Part shown: one piece after another, positions 31,704 to 41,002 of the stretch
Position numbering within the stretch: the first letter of the stretch is position 1
Layout: the number at the start of each line of letters is the position of its first letter
DNA from: an uncultured Collinsella sp.
GTDB lineage: Bacteria > Actinomycetota > Coriobacteriia > Coriobacteriales > Coriobacteriaceae
DNA length: 64,000 bases
Direction of reading: 5' to 3'
Assembly (NCBI GenBank): GCA_958427355.1
Contig: CAUACA010000003.1
Span: 62,001 to 126,000 of the forward strand
Position numbers and translations under genes: made by a program
The notes under the pieces: generated by a model
Told to the model about the DNA's origin: nothing
Database searches by the model: none
The model's input: only the letters and a program-made list of their open reading frames with translations

Positions 31704-34484
31704 ATGGATGGTCCAAGCGTGAGTCTCGGCAGCAAACTATCCAATGCAAAGGTGTCCTTTGCGATATTTAAGCGCGACATTAAGCGACTGCTTGTGAACC
31801 CCGTCGCCCTGGTGGTTACCCTAGGCGTGTGCGTTATTCCCTCGCTGTATGCCTGGTATAACATCGTGGCAAACTGGGATCCGTATGGAAACACCCAAGG
31901 CATCAAGATTGCTATCGCCAACAACGATCGAGGCACCCAAAACGACTTGGTGGGTGAGCTCAACGCTGGCGACAAAGTGGTCGACCAGCTCAAGGAGAAT
32001 CATCAGTTGGGCTGGACGTTCGTCGACTCGACGGCCGATGCCAAGGAGGGCGTCGAGAGCGGCGAGTACTATGCCGCTATCGTGATTCCCAAGAACTTCT
32101 CGGATAACCTGGTTTCGATGCTCGACGGCAACTACCATCAGCCCAAGCTCACGTACTACGTCAATGAGAAGAAGAGCGCCATTGCGCCCAAGGTTACCGA
32201 TACCGGTGCAAACACCATCGAGGAGCAGATCAACTCGGAATTTGTCTCTACGGTAGGCAAGACTGTTGCCGGTATCGCCAAGGATGCCGGTGTCGATTTA
32301 AAGGACAAGGCAACCCAGACTCAGGACTCGCTGGCAAGTTCGGTGTCCGAGGCTTCCGACACCTTGGGCGAGGTGCGCGATTCGATTGGCGATATGAATG
32401 CCGCCATCGATAAGACGAGTGGCGCTATCGCCTCGGCTGATGCGGCACTTGCCGGCTTGCAAGGCCAGGCACCGTCGCTGACGCAGGCGATCTCCCAGGG
32501 CAACGACCTGCTGAGCGAAGCTCGCACCACGGCGGGCAACTCCATCACCTCGCTCTCCAAGGCGCTCTCGGAAGGCAGCCTTGCGCTCACCAAGACGTCG
32601 GCCTCTGCGAACGCTGCCATCGGCAAGCTGACGGGCGCGGTCACATCTACGACCACCCGTATCGACAACTCGCTCGAGTCTCTTCAAGCGACGATCGACC
32701 ACAATAAGGCCGTTATCGGGCACTTGGAGATTCTCGCCAATGACACGTCGACAGGTTCCGAGGAAATTGACGCGCGCATTGTATCGACCATCGATTTGCT
32801 TCGAGAGCAGAATGAAAAGCTTCAGAGCATCAAGGACGGTCTGTCCGCGCAGTCGAGCGCCATGGCGAATGACGCAGCGGCTGTTTCGGGTGCCAGTGAC
32901 GCTATCAATAACGCAATTCATACCGGTGCGACCAACCTTGGCCAAGCCCAGACGGACTTGGGCCAAAACGCGCTGCCGAAGGCCTCGAGCGCGCTCGACT
33001 CTTTTGCTGCCGTTTCGGGCGACCTGACCGGTATCGTCTCGGGTATGACACCTACACTTGCAAATGCGCGCGGCACGTTGGCGCAGCTTAGCGCTACGCT
33101 CGGCCAGGCCAAGACCACGCTGTCCCAGACCGATTCCTCGCTTGCCAAGGTCCAGGACAAGCTTGCAACCGCCGCCAATGACATCGCGGCGCTGCAGACC
33201 TCCGAGTCCATGGGCGAGCTGGCCGATCTGATGGGCGTCGATGTCAATGACGTGGCAGATTTCATGGCGTCTCCGGTTGAGTTGACGTCCAAGTCAATCT
33301 ATCCGGTCAAGAGCTTTGGCTCGGGCATCGCTCCCTTCTACACCAATCTGGCGCTTTGGGTGGGCGGCTATGTGCTCATCGCCATTTACAAGCTCGAGGT
33401 CGACCGTGAAGGTGTTGGCAGCTTTACGGCGCGCCAAGGCTACTTTGGCCGCTGGTTGCTCATGGTGATCCTGGGCGCATTGCAGGCCATCATCGTTACG
33501 GTGGGTGATCTGGTTATTGGCGTACAGTGCGTCAACCCGTTGCTGTTCGTGCTGGGCGGCATCGCCATCTCGTTCACCTACGTCAATATCATCTATGCGC
33601 TGTCCACCACGTTTAAGCATATCGGCAAGGCTATCGGCGTCATTCTCGTCATCGTGCAGATCCCGGGTTCGTCGGGCATGTACCCCATCGAGATGATGCC
33701 CGGCTTCTTCCAGTGGCTGCACCCGCTGCTGCCCTTTACCTACGGCATCAATCTGCTGCGCGAGACGGTCGGCGGTATGTATTCGTTCAACTACCTGTTT
33801 AACCTGTGCATTCTGGGCGTGTTCTTGATCGTGGCGCTCTTTATCGGCCTGCAGCTGCGTCCGCTGCTGCTCAACCTTAACCTGCTCTTTGATAAACAGC
33901 TTTCCACGACCGGTATGATGATTTGCGAGTCCAACGACCTGCCGCGCCAGCGCTACTCGCTGCGCACGGCCATGCGTGTCATGCTCGATTCCGATTCGTA
34001 CCGTCGCGAACTGCTCGATCATGCGGTCGCCTTTGAACATCGCTACCCGTACTACATCAAGGGCGGTTTTGCCGCCGTGGTGGGCGTTCAGGTCCTGCTC
34101 TTTGTCCTGTCGACGGTTCTCGATATCGACAATAACGGCAAGATCATCCTGCTTGTTATTTGGATCATCTCGGTTATTGCCATCTGCGGCTGGCTTATCA
34201 ATATCGAATATATCCGAGCGAGCCTCAATACCCAGATGCGCATCTCGGCGCTTTCGGATGAGGACCTGCGTCGCGAGATGCGCGAACACACGGCCGCCAT
34301 TCCTGCCGCCCGCCACATGTTTGGCCTCAACGCCAGCGAGCGTGGTGCCAAGGGCGGCGATCAGTCCACGGGCCGCTTGCCGCATATAGGCTCGCACCAT
34401 AAATCTCAGGGCAGCGACAGCACAGCCACAAATGATGGAGATACCACCGCGCTTGGCAAGCACTCCAAAGGAGGTGAGGCATAA
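31704..34484 (+). CDS. YhgE/Pip family membrane protein (first of pair)
   Basis: The product (about 926 residues) has an N-terminal span (VNPVALVVTLGVCVIPSLYAWYNI) followed by WDPYGNTQGIKIAIANNDRG, the YhgE/Pip N-terminal signature. A long extracytoplasmic coiled-coil region rich in Ala, Ser and Thr (about 200-530) follows, then about six C-terminal membrane segments (from FYTNLALWVGGYVLIAIY). A basic cytoplasmic tail of about 120 residues contains one further span pair. Relatives include the phage infection protein and EsaA. The start is uncertain: ATG 31668, ATG 31704 and GTG 31719 are all in frame. The next gene starts directly after its stop. Confidence 0.8.
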   Translation: MDGPSVSLGSKLSNAKVSFAIFKRDIKRLLVNPVALVVTLGVCVIPSLYAWYNIVANWDPYGNTQGIKIAIANNDRGTQNDLVGELNAGDKVVDQLKENHQLGWTFVDSTADAKEGVESGEYYAAIVIPKNFSDNLVSMLDGNYHQPKLTYYVNEKKSAIAPKVTDTGANTIEEQINSEFVSTVGKTVAGIAKDAGVDLKDKATQTQDSLASSVSEASDTLGEVRDSIGDMNAAIDKTSGAIASADAALAGLQGQAPSLTQAISQGNDLLSEARTTAGNSITSLSKALSEGSLALTKTSASANAAIGKLTGAVTSTTTRIDNSLESLQATIDHNKAVIGHLEILANDTSTGSEEIDARIVSTIDLLREQNEKLQSIKDGLSAQSSAMANDAAAVSGASDAINNAIHTGATNLGQAQTDLGQNALPKASSALDSFAAVSGDLTGIVSGMTPTLANARGTLAQLSATLGQAKTTLSQTDSSLAKVQDKLATAANDIAALQTSESMGELADLMGVDVNDVADFMASPVELTSKSIYPVKSFGSGIAPFYTNLALWVGGYVLIAIYKLEVDREGVGSFTARQGYFGRWLLMVILGALQAIIVTVGDLVIGVQCVNPLLFVLGGIAISFTYVNIIYALSTTFKHIGKAIGVILVIVQIPGSSGMYPIEMMPGFFQWLHPLLPFTYGINLLRETVGGMYSFNYLFNLCILGVFLIVALFIGLQLRPLLLNLNLLFDKQLSTTGMMICESNDLPRQRYSLRTAMRVMLDSDSYRRELLDHAVAFEHRYPYYIKGGFAAVVGVQVLLFVLSTVLDIDNNGKIILLVIWIISVIAICGWLINIEYIRASLNTQMRISALSDEDLRREMREHTAAIPAARHMFGLNASERGAKGGDQSTGRLPHIGSHHKSQGSDSTATNDGDTTALGKHSKGGEA

Positions 34485-36674
34485 ATGAAGAACATCCTGC
34501 ATCTGTTTAAGCGCGATGTCCAAAACGTGTCTCGCTCCGTGATCGGCTTGGTTGTCGTGATGGGCCTCATTATCGTGCCGTGTCTGTACGCGTGGTTTAA
34601 CATCGCCGGCAGCTGGGATCCGTACGGCAACACCGGCAATCTTAAGATCGCCGTAGTCAACACCGATGAGGGTTACGAGAGCGATTTGATCCCCGTCGAG
34701 GTTAACGTGGGCGAAAACGTGACCGCCACCCTACGCGGCAACGAGAGCTTCGATTGGGTTGTGCTCAACAATCGCGAAAAGGCTATCGAGGGCGTTAAGT
34801 CGGGCGCGTACTATGCTGCCGTCGTTATCCCCAAAACGTTTAGCGCTGACATGATGACGCTTTTCTCGACCGACGTGAAGCATGCCGATATCGAGTTCTA
34901 CGAGAATCAGAAGGCCAACGCCATTGCGCAGATCGTGACCGAGAAGGGTTCGAGCGCCGTCCAGAGCCAGGTTAACAAAACTTTTACCGAGACCATTACG
35001 ACGATCGGTCTTAAGACGGTGTCCAGCCTGCTCGATTACATGAGCACCGACCAGGTGGGTAACTTTATCGCCAACCTGTCCTCGACGCTCGGCGATTCGA
35101 TTGAGGACCTGCGAGACGTTCGGGCAAATGCTTCGTCGCTGGCGGGCATTTTGAGCTCCACGTCCGATTCGCTGACGTCGGCGAGCGGCATGCTCAAGCA
35201 GACGGGCACGGTCGATGAGTCAACGAAGCAGCTGATGGAGCATGTCAAAAGCGGTATTAGCGATTCCAAGGAAGCGCTGAAGGACGCCAACGACGCCATC
35301 AATGCCGCGATTGACGGAAGCGCGGGCTCGTTTGACAACGTGTCCGCCGAGCTTGCGAAGGCATTTGATGCCGCGAATCAACATGTCTACCTTACGGTGT
35401 CCCAGCTCAACGATGCCGCGGCGGCGCTCAACACGCGTGCCGACGATATCGACGCCACGGCCGACCAGCTCCGCAGCTTTGCCGATCAGGTGACTGACGA
35501 AAAACTCCAGGACAGCCTCAAGTCTGTGGCAACATCGCTGAGCAGGATTGCTGTGGAGTATCGCAACAACGCCAAGGACTTGACGGCCACCGCGAAGTCT
35601 CTCTCTGACAGCATGGCAGAGGTTAATAAGTCGCGTGCCGAGGTCGATCAGGCAATCGCGGATGCCAAGGCTGGTATCTCGGGCGCCAAGACTGACTACG
35701 ACTCTACGTTTTCGGCCAAGGCAAAGGAGCTCAAGAAGACCATCTCGGGCGTTTTGGATTCGCTGAACGGTATTTCGAACGATCTGGATAGTGCTGTTGC
35801 TGGCCTGACCGACGCATCCGGTTCGCTGGCAAAGGGCCTCTCCAAAGCTGCAAAGCTGGTCAACAAGGCTTCTGATCAGCTGGGCGAGGCGTCGGACAAG
35901 ATCAGTGCGTTTAAGGACGAGCTCGACGGCGCCTTGATGTCGGATGACCTCGCTACGATCAAGACGATGATCGGCAATGATCCCGAGGGTCTGGCCGTGT
36001 CGCTTTCCGGCCCCGTCGCGCTCGATCGCAAGCCGGTCTATCCGATCCGCAACTACGGTTCGGCCATGGCACCGTTCTACACGATTCTGTCGCTCTGGGT
36101 CGGCTCGATCGTGCTGGCGGCCATGATGAAGGTCTCGGTTGACGATGAGCTTATCAACGAGCTGATCCCCGTGCGCTTGCACGAGATCTACCTGGGCCGC
36201 TACCTGTTCTTTGGCGGTCTGGCCCTGCTGCAGGCAACGCTCGTGTGCGCGGGCGACATCCTGTTCTTTGGCATCCAGTGCGACGACCCGCTGCAGTTTG
36301 TGCTGGCGGGCTGGGTCGCGAGTCTCGTGTTCTCCAATATCGTCTACACGCTTACGGTTTCGTTTGGCGATATCGGCAAGGCGCTCGCCGTCGTGCTGCT
36401 GGTCATGCAGGTCGGCGGTTCGGGCGGCACGTTCCCCATCGAGATGACGGGCCCTGTGTTCCAGGCGATCTATCCGTTCCTGCCGTTCACCCACGGCATC
36501 AACGCCATGCACGCCGCCATGGCCGGTGCCTACCATATGGAGTACTGGATTGAGCTGGGCATCTTGGCAAGCTATCTGATTCCGTCACTGGCCCTGGGCG
36601 TCGTCTTCCGCCGCCCGGTCATCAAAGCCAACGACTGGATCATCGAAAAACTGGAATCAACTAAGTTGATCTAG
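34485..36674 (+). CDS. YhgE/Pip family membrane protein (second of pair)
   Basis: The 729-residue protein is a homologue of its upstream neighbour: N-terminal span (IGLVVVMGLIIVPCLYAWFNIAGSWDPYGNT), coiled-coil region with many Ala/Asp/Ser heptads (about 180-490), and six C-terminal spans with ALQ-type loops ending near residue 720. AAAGGAGGTGAGGC precedes the ATG, which abuts the stop of the first gene (TAA-ATG). The two proteins probably form one envelope complex. Their export-like topology (ABC-2-type membrane domain) is known for the family, but the substrate is not. Confidence 0.82.
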   Translation: MKNILHLFKRDVQNVSRSVIGLVVVMGLIIVPCLYAWFNIAGSWDPYGNTGNLKIAVVNTDEGYESDLIPVEVNVGENVTATLRGNESFDWVVLNNREKAIEGVKSGAYYAAVVIPKTFSADMMTLFSTDVKHADIEFYENQKANAIAQIVTEKGSSAVQSQVNKTFTETITTIGLKTVSSLLDYMSTDQVGNFIANLSSTLGDSIEDLRDVRANASSLAGILSSTSDSLTSASGMLKQTGTVDESTKQLMEHVKSGISDSKEALKDANDAINAAIDGSAGSFDNVSAELAKAFDAANQHVYLTVSQLNDAAAALNTRADDIDATADQLRSFADQVTDEKLQDSLKSVATSLSRIAVEYRNNAKDLTATAKSLSDSMAEVNKSRAEVDQAIADAKAGISGAKTDYDSTFSAKAKELKKTISGVLDSLNGISNDLDSAVAGLTDASGSLAKGLSKAAKLVNKASDQLGEASDKISAFKDELDGALMSDDLATIKTMIGNDPEGLAVSLSGPVALDRKPVYPIRNYGSAMAPFYTILSLWVGSIVLAAMMKVSVDDELINELIPVRLHEIYLGRYLFFGGLALLQATLVCAGDILFFGIQCDDPLQFVLAGWVASLVFSNIVYTLTVSFGDIGKALAVVLLVMQVGGSGGTFPIEMTGPVFQAIYPFLPFTHGINAMHAAMAGAYHMEYWIELGILASYLIPSLALGVVFRRPVIKANDWIIEKLESTKLI

Positions 36675-36770
36675 TTCAGCCACGTAAACGCCGTCGGAAC
36701 ATCGAGGTCTTCCAGTTTGACACTTTATTATGCTGGATTGCGATGCAACGCTGGTTGTTGCTACAGTAGC

Positions 36771-36807
36771 GGGGCGTACCGGGGGTCCGGTGCGCCCTGT
36801 TTTTATT
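36771..36807 (+). terminator. Terminator after the YhgE pair
   Basis: GGGCGTACCGG pairs with CCGGTGCGCCC around GGGT, followed by TGTTTTT. Confidence 0.75.
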
Positions 36808-36877
36808 TGACCATGAGGCGGCACGCAGCCATACGCGTGCGGACACCACGCCCAGATTGAGTGCGCGAGGATGTTCC

Positions 36878-37861
36878 ATGGCCCAATACGCTGCCAACGA
36901 AATCGAAAACATGCCTGATGGCCCTGTGGCCCGTGAGGATTTGGGCGCGGGCGGTATTCCCCGGGGCGCCGGCGCTCGCTCGCCGCTGTTCTGGAAAGTT
37001 CTGCTGCTTTCGGTGGCGATTATCTGGGGCTATTCCTTTACCACTATGAAGGACGCGCTCGGCACCATTCCAGTGTTTGAACTGCTCTACGTGCGCTTTC
37101 TGCCTGCGGCGTTGGTCATGTTTGTCATCTTCCACAAGCGCATCATCGCGCACCTCAACGCCCGCAACCTGATCGTCGGGCTTGGCATGGGCACACTTAT
37201 GTGGGCCGCCTACGCCCTGCAGACGGTCGGTCTGGCTCAGACCACGGCGGGCAAGAACGCGTTTTTGACGGGTACGTACTGCATCCTCGTGCCCTTTGCG
37301 AGCTATTTCCTGAGCGGCGAAAAGCTCACGCGTTACAACTTGGGTGCCGCATTGCTCTGTCTGGCGGGCATTGGCCTGGTGGCGCTCGATAGCGTTGAAT
37401 TCAACATCGGTGATGTCATTACGCTGGCGGGTGCGGTCTTTTTCGCCATCCAGATGGCGGTGACTGCCAAGTACGGTCGCAAAATGGACATCAACGTCAT
37501 CACGTTTTGGATGTTTGTGGGCAACGGCGTGCTGAGCCTGGCAACGTCGCTGCTATTCGAGACCCAAGCGCCTCTGTCCGTGTGGACGCCGAGCTTTATC
37601 AGCGCGATGGCGTTTCTCTCGGTTGGTTGCACATGTGCGGCTCTGCTCATCCAAAACGTCGGCTTGGCGCATGTCTCGGCCTCGACGGGCTCACTGCTCC
37701 TTTCGATGGAGTCGCCTTCGGGCGTGCTGTTCTCGGTGCTGCTGATGGGGGAGGCGCTCACCTCGCGCCTGCTCGCCGGCTTCGCGCTCATCTTTCTTTC
37801 GATTATCTTGAGCGAGACGCATTTCGATTTCTTGCGCCGAAAATCACACCCGCAATTGTAA
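36878..37861 (+). CDS. EamA/DMT family transporter
   Basis: The 327-residue protein has about ten hydrophobic segments in two repeated EamA halves (first beginning LFWKVLLLSVAIIWGYSFTTMKDAL, second from DVITLAGAVFFAIQMAV). Motifs typical of drug/metabolite exporters include FLTGTYCILVPFASYFLSGEKL and SLLLSMESPSGVLFSVLLMGEALT. The substrate cannot be told. ATG 36878 lies after GAGG; a TTG at 36857 is also in frame. It is a single gene between two terminators. Confidence 0.85.
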   Translation: MAQYAANEIENMPDGPVAREDLGAGGIPRGAGARSPLFWKVLLLSVAIIWGYSFTTMKDALGTIPVFELLYVRFLPAALVMFVIFHKRIIAHLNARNLIVGLGMGTLMWAAYALQTVGLAQTTAGKNAFLTGTYCILVPFASYFLSGEKLTRYNLGAALLCLAGIGLVALDSVEFNIGDVITLAGAVFFAIQMAVTAKYGRKMDINVITFWMFVGNGVLSLATSLLFETQAPLSVWTPSFISAMAFLSVGCTCAALLIQNVGLAHVSASTGSLLLSMESPSGVLFSVLLMGEALTSRLLAGFALIFLSIILSETHFDFLRRKSHPQL

Positions 37862-37873
37862 ACAACTTGTTGC

Positions 37874-37898
37874 GCCGCCCTCCCAGGGCGGCATTTTT
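37874..37898 (+). terminator. Terminator after the EamA gene
   Basis: GCCGCCCT pairs with AGGGCGGC around CCC and is followed by ATTTTT. Confidence 0.8.
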
Positions 37899-37976
37899 AT
37901 GTCATGCCCTTACAGTTGTACCTTGCACTTTACTCTATCAAAGTGCGTGCTGCAAAAACGTTACTGGAGGGCTTCT

Positions 37977-39269
37977 ATGGCATCAGCTCTGTCCGATTTT
38001 CAACCGCAACCAGCGCCCCAGGCCACCGCGGCGGCGCAGGCCGCTATCGGTGACGGTCTTGTCGCAGAAGCTCAGGCTTTTGCAGACGAGCTCGCTGCAT
38101 GGCGACACGATCTACACCAGATGCCCGAGCTGGGTAACAATCTTCCGCAGACGTCTGCCTATATCCAGGCACGTCTGGACGAGATGGACATCCCCCATAC
38201 CACGCTAGTCGACGGTTCCTGCGTCGTTGGCCTGATCGGTGCCGGTGCGGCCGCTCAGGGCAATGGCACGTGCAAGGACGAGCAGGCCGGAACGGTCGTC
38301 ATGCTTCGTGGCGACATGGATGCCCTGCCCGTTGCCGAAGAGTCGGGCGAGCCTTTCGCCTCTACCAACGGCTGCATGCATGCTTGCGGTCACGATATGC
38401 ATGCGACGGCGTTGCTCGGCGCGGCCCGTTTGCTCAAGGCTCGAGAGGCCGAGCTTGTGGAGGCCAACGCTACCGTCAAGTTGCTGTTCCAGCCGGGCGA
38501 GGAGACCTTTGAAGGGGCACGCGCTGCCATCGCCGATGGCCTGCTGCAGAACCCGCGTCCTCAGGCGGCCTTTGCCATGCATGTCAACAGCCAGTCGCCG
38601 CTTGGCCTGGTGCTCTACGGCAGTCCGGCGCTTTCGGGCGTGTACGGTTTCCGCATCACGCTCCAGGGCAAGGGCGGCCATGGCTCGAGCCCCGAGATCT
38701 GCATCGACCCCATCGCGGCCGGCGTCCATGTGCACCTGGCGCTCCAGGAGCTTATCGCCCGCGAGGTGCCGGCGGCCAAGGAAGTCGCACTTACCGTTGG
38801 TAAGTTTGCTGGCGGCTTGGCGGCCAACGTCATCCCCGACACCTGCGTGCTCGAGGGAACGCTGCGCGGCTTCGATGTTGAGCTCATGGAGCACCTCAAG
38901 ACCCGCATCGCGGAGGTCGTTAACGGCGTTGCCACAACATATCGTACGCCGGCGACCATCGAGACGCTTTCGGATGTTCCGCCGCTTGTACTCGACAGCG
39001 ATATGACTCAGGCGTCGCTTGGCTATGTGGGCGCAGTGCTGCCCAAGGCGGCTTTCTTGCCGCTTTTCCATGCCATGGCGAGTGAGGACTTCGCGCTTAT
39101 CTCGAGCGAGATTCCGAGTGCGTACTTTACCGTGGGCGCGGCCGTAACCGACACGGACGAACACTTTGCCCAGCACCATCCCAAGGCACGTTTTAACGAT
39201 GCCGAGCTGCCGCTCGGTGCTGCGGCTTATACCGCCGTCGCTTTGGGCTATATCGCCGACCACCGGTAG
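37977..39269 (+). CDS. M20 family amidohydrolase/peptidase
   Basis: The 430-residue enzyme has the M20D metal site: MLRGDMDALPV, NGCMHACGHDMHATALLG and LLFQPGEE, with the dimerisation domain in the middle (GFRITLQGKGGHGSSP). The C-terminal MASEDFALI supplies the last ligand region. Such enzymes hydrolyse N-acyl or peptide amide bonds in the cytoplasm (hippurate, N-acetyl amino acids, aminoacyl conjugates). The N-terminal 30 residues are Ala/Pro/Gln-rich and unlike family members. ATG 37977 follows TGGAGGG. The MFS gene downstream may carry its substrate or product. Confidence 0.87.
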   Translation: MASALSDFQPQPAPQATAAAQAAIGDGLVAEAQAFADELAAWRHDLHQMPELGNNLPQTSAYIQARLDEMDIPHTTLVDGSCVVGLIGAGAAAQGNGTCKDEQAGTVVMLRGDMDALPVAEESGEPFASTNGCMHACGHDMHATALLGAARLLKAREAELVEANATVKLLFQPGEETFEGARAAIADGLLQNPRPQAAFAMHVNSQSPLGLVLYGSPALSGVYGFRITLQGKGGHGSSPEICIDPIAAGVHVHLALQELIAREVPAAKEVALTVGKFAGGLAANVIPDTCVLEGTLRGFDVELMEHLKTRIAEVVNGVATTYRTPATIETLSDVPPLVLDSDMTQASLGYVGAVLPKAAFLPLFHAMASEDFALISSEIPSAYFTVGAAVTDTDEHFAQHHPKARFNDAELPLGAAAYTAVALGYIADHR

Positions 39270-39295
39270 CATCCAACCTTGCCTTTCAAGCCTGC

Positions 39296-39328
39296 GGGCA
39301 TGGCCGTAAGGCCTATGCCCTTGTCTTT
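39296..39328 (+). terminator. Terminator after the M20 gene
   Basis: GGGCATGGCC pairs with GGCCTATGCCC around GTAA, followed by TTGTCTTT. TTGCCTT and AAGGCAA just outside can extend the stem. Confidence 0.7.
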
Positions 39329-39392
39329 CAAGGCAATCTTGGGCACTACCGGCGCCCGGCGCCGGCTATTCGTTTGTTAAATAAGGAGCAGT

Positions 39393-40697
39393 ATGTCCCA
39401 GCAGCGTAAGTTCTTCCCCGGCTGGCTCGTGGTGACCTCCGGCTTCGTGATCATGGCCACGTGCTACACGATTTTCGTCAACTGCATGAGCCTGTTCCAG
39501 CCGCTGATCGTCAGCGACCTGGGCATTTCCCTTGCGCAGTACAACATCTCCAATGCCATCTCCACCGTGGTGAGCGTCGTGGGTTCGCTCGTTATCGGCC
39601 ATGTTGCCGATAAGGTGAGTGGCCGCGTATTGGGCTCGCTCACCGTTATCGCCACCTCGGCGGTGCTCGCGGGCATGAGCTTTGTGGGTGAGCTTTGGCA
39701 GGTCTACGTGCTCTTTGCCGTCTCGGGGTGCTTTGCCGTCGCCTCGACCCGTCTGCTTATCAGCCTGGTGACCGCCAACTGGTTTACGGCCAAGCGAGGC
39801 CTTGCCATCTCCATCGCACTTTCGGGCTCGGGCTTTGGCGGCGCTATTCTGTCTCCCGTCGTGAGCTCGCTGATCGTGAGCGTTGGCTGGCGTTCCGCCT
39901 TCCTGGCGCTCGCGGCTATCTGCATGGTGGCGGCGCTGCCCATCACGGCCTATTCCTTCCGCACCAAGCCTTCCGAGATCGGCCTGAAGCCGCTCGGCGA
40001 GAACCCGGGCGATCCGTCCGTCTCGACGGCCGGCGACAAGGACGAGCACACGGCTCCTGAGGTTAACGTTGGCTGGTCTCGCATCAAGAAGAGCCCGGCG
40101 TTTTGGCTGCTTGTCGTCGCCTTCCTCTTTATGGGGCTCGTTAACGGCGCCATCTTGCCCAACCAGGTCACCAACATGACGAGCGTTACCGTCAACGGCG
40201 CCAAGATCGTCACGGGCGGCCACGATCCCATGTGGGCCGGTACGGTGCTTTCGGCCTATATGGTCACCGTCGTTATCGCCAAGATTTCGCTCGGCGCCAT
40301 CTACGATCGCTTTGGCCTGCGCTTTGGCAATATCCTTGGCTCCATTGCGTGCATTATCGCCTGCGTCGCCCTGTGCTTCCCCGCGACCGATCTTGGTCCC
40401 ATCGTGGCTGCCGTGAGCTTTGGCGTCGGAACGTGCATGGGCACCATCACGCCTACTATTGCCGCGTCCAAGCAGTTTGGCATGGCGGACCTCGGCAAGG
40501 TCACGGGTACCATTACCTCGCTCGAGATGGTCGGCGGCACCGTGGGTGCCATCGTCTCGGGCGTGCTGTTCGATGCCACGGGCTCCTTTGCGAGCACCTG
40601 GATTGTGTGCCTGACGTGCTCCGTGGTCATGCTCGTGTTCCTGCTGGCATCCGAGCCCATCGCCGCCAAGCTGCGTGCGAGCGTGGCGGGGGAGTAG
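39393..40697 (+). CDS. Major facilitator superfamily transporter
   Basis: The 434-residue protein has twelve predicted spans. The loop between spans 2 and 3 contains GHVADKVSGRVLGSL, an MFS loop signature, and the second half has the matching GAIYDRFGLRFGNILG. A cytoplasmic loop of about 50 residues (GENPGDPSVSTAGDKDEHTAPEVN) separates the halves. The overall sequence is closest to oxalate/formate-antiporter-type (OFA) carriers. AAGGAGC precedes the ATG. It lies downstream of the M20 gene with a terminator between, so it may have its own promoter. The substrate is unknown. Confidence 0.85.
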   Translation: MSQQRKFFPGWLVVTSGFVIMATCYTIFVNCMSLFQPLIVSDLGISLAQYNISNAISTVVSVVGSLVIGHVADKVSGRVLGSLTVIATSAVLAGMSFVGELWQVYVLFAVSGCFAVASTRLLISLVTANWFTAKRGLAISIALSGSGFGGAILSPVVSSLIVSVGWRSAFLALAAICMVAALPITAYSFRTKPSEIGLKPLGENPGDPSVSTAGDKDEHTAPEVNVGWSRIKKSPAFWLLVVAFLFMGLVNGAILPNQVTNMTSVTVNGAKIVTGGHDPMWAGTVLSAYMVTVVIAKISLGAIYDRFGLRFGNILGSIACIIACVALCFPATDLGPIVAAVSFGVGTCMGTITPTIAASKQFGMADLGKVTGTITSLEMVGGTVGAIVSGVLFDATGSFASTWIVCLTCSVVMLVFLLASEPIAAKLRASVAGE

Positions 40698-40732
40698 ACG
40701 TCCGTCGCTCTTTTCTGTTCGCCCCGTTCTGT

Positions 40733-40796
40733 CCGTGGCCGCCTTGGAAGCCGAATGGATGCTCGTACCATCATTCGGTTTCCAAGGCGGCCACGG
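40733..40796 (+). repeat. Long hairpin after the MFS gene, stem of 25 bp
   Basis: Arms 40733-40757 and 40772-40796 pair over 25 bp with a single G-U pair; the loop is GATGCTCGTACCAT. No T-run follows, so it is not an ordinary terminator. Confidence 0.65.
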
Positions 40797-40818
40797 GCCT
40801 ACGAAATGATCCCTTTTC

Positions 40819-40858
40819 CTCCGTCCCCAAGGGGTCGCGTGATCCGAAGGGGACGGAG
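40819..40858 (+). terminator. Hairpin between the two long stems
   Basis: CTCCGTCCCC (40819-40828) pairs with GGGGACGGAG (40849-40858), preceded by TTTTC and followed by AAAAAA. It reads as a terminator on the minus strand and as a plain hairpin on the plus strand. Confidence 0.45.
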
Positions 40859-40871
40859 AAAAAACGGATCG

Positions 40872-40943
40872 CAAACAGCGGCGGCGCATCTGGCCGAACG
40901 AGTCCCCATACCCTCGTTCGGTCAGACGCGCCGCCGCTGTTTG
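40872..40943 (+). repeat. Long hairpin upstream of hisS, stem of 31 bp
   Basis: Arms 40872-40902 and 40913-40943 (starting CAAACAGCGGCGGCGC) pair over 31 bp with one G-U pair and one A-C mismatch around TCCCCATACC. It ends 60 bases before hisS and is followed by TTTGTGCCGTATAATG, which holds a possible -10 box. Confidence 0.65.
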
Positions 40944-41002
40944 TGTTTGTGCCGTATAATGACCACTACCTATGACGCGATACAAAAGAAAGGTGTTTGC
41001 CC

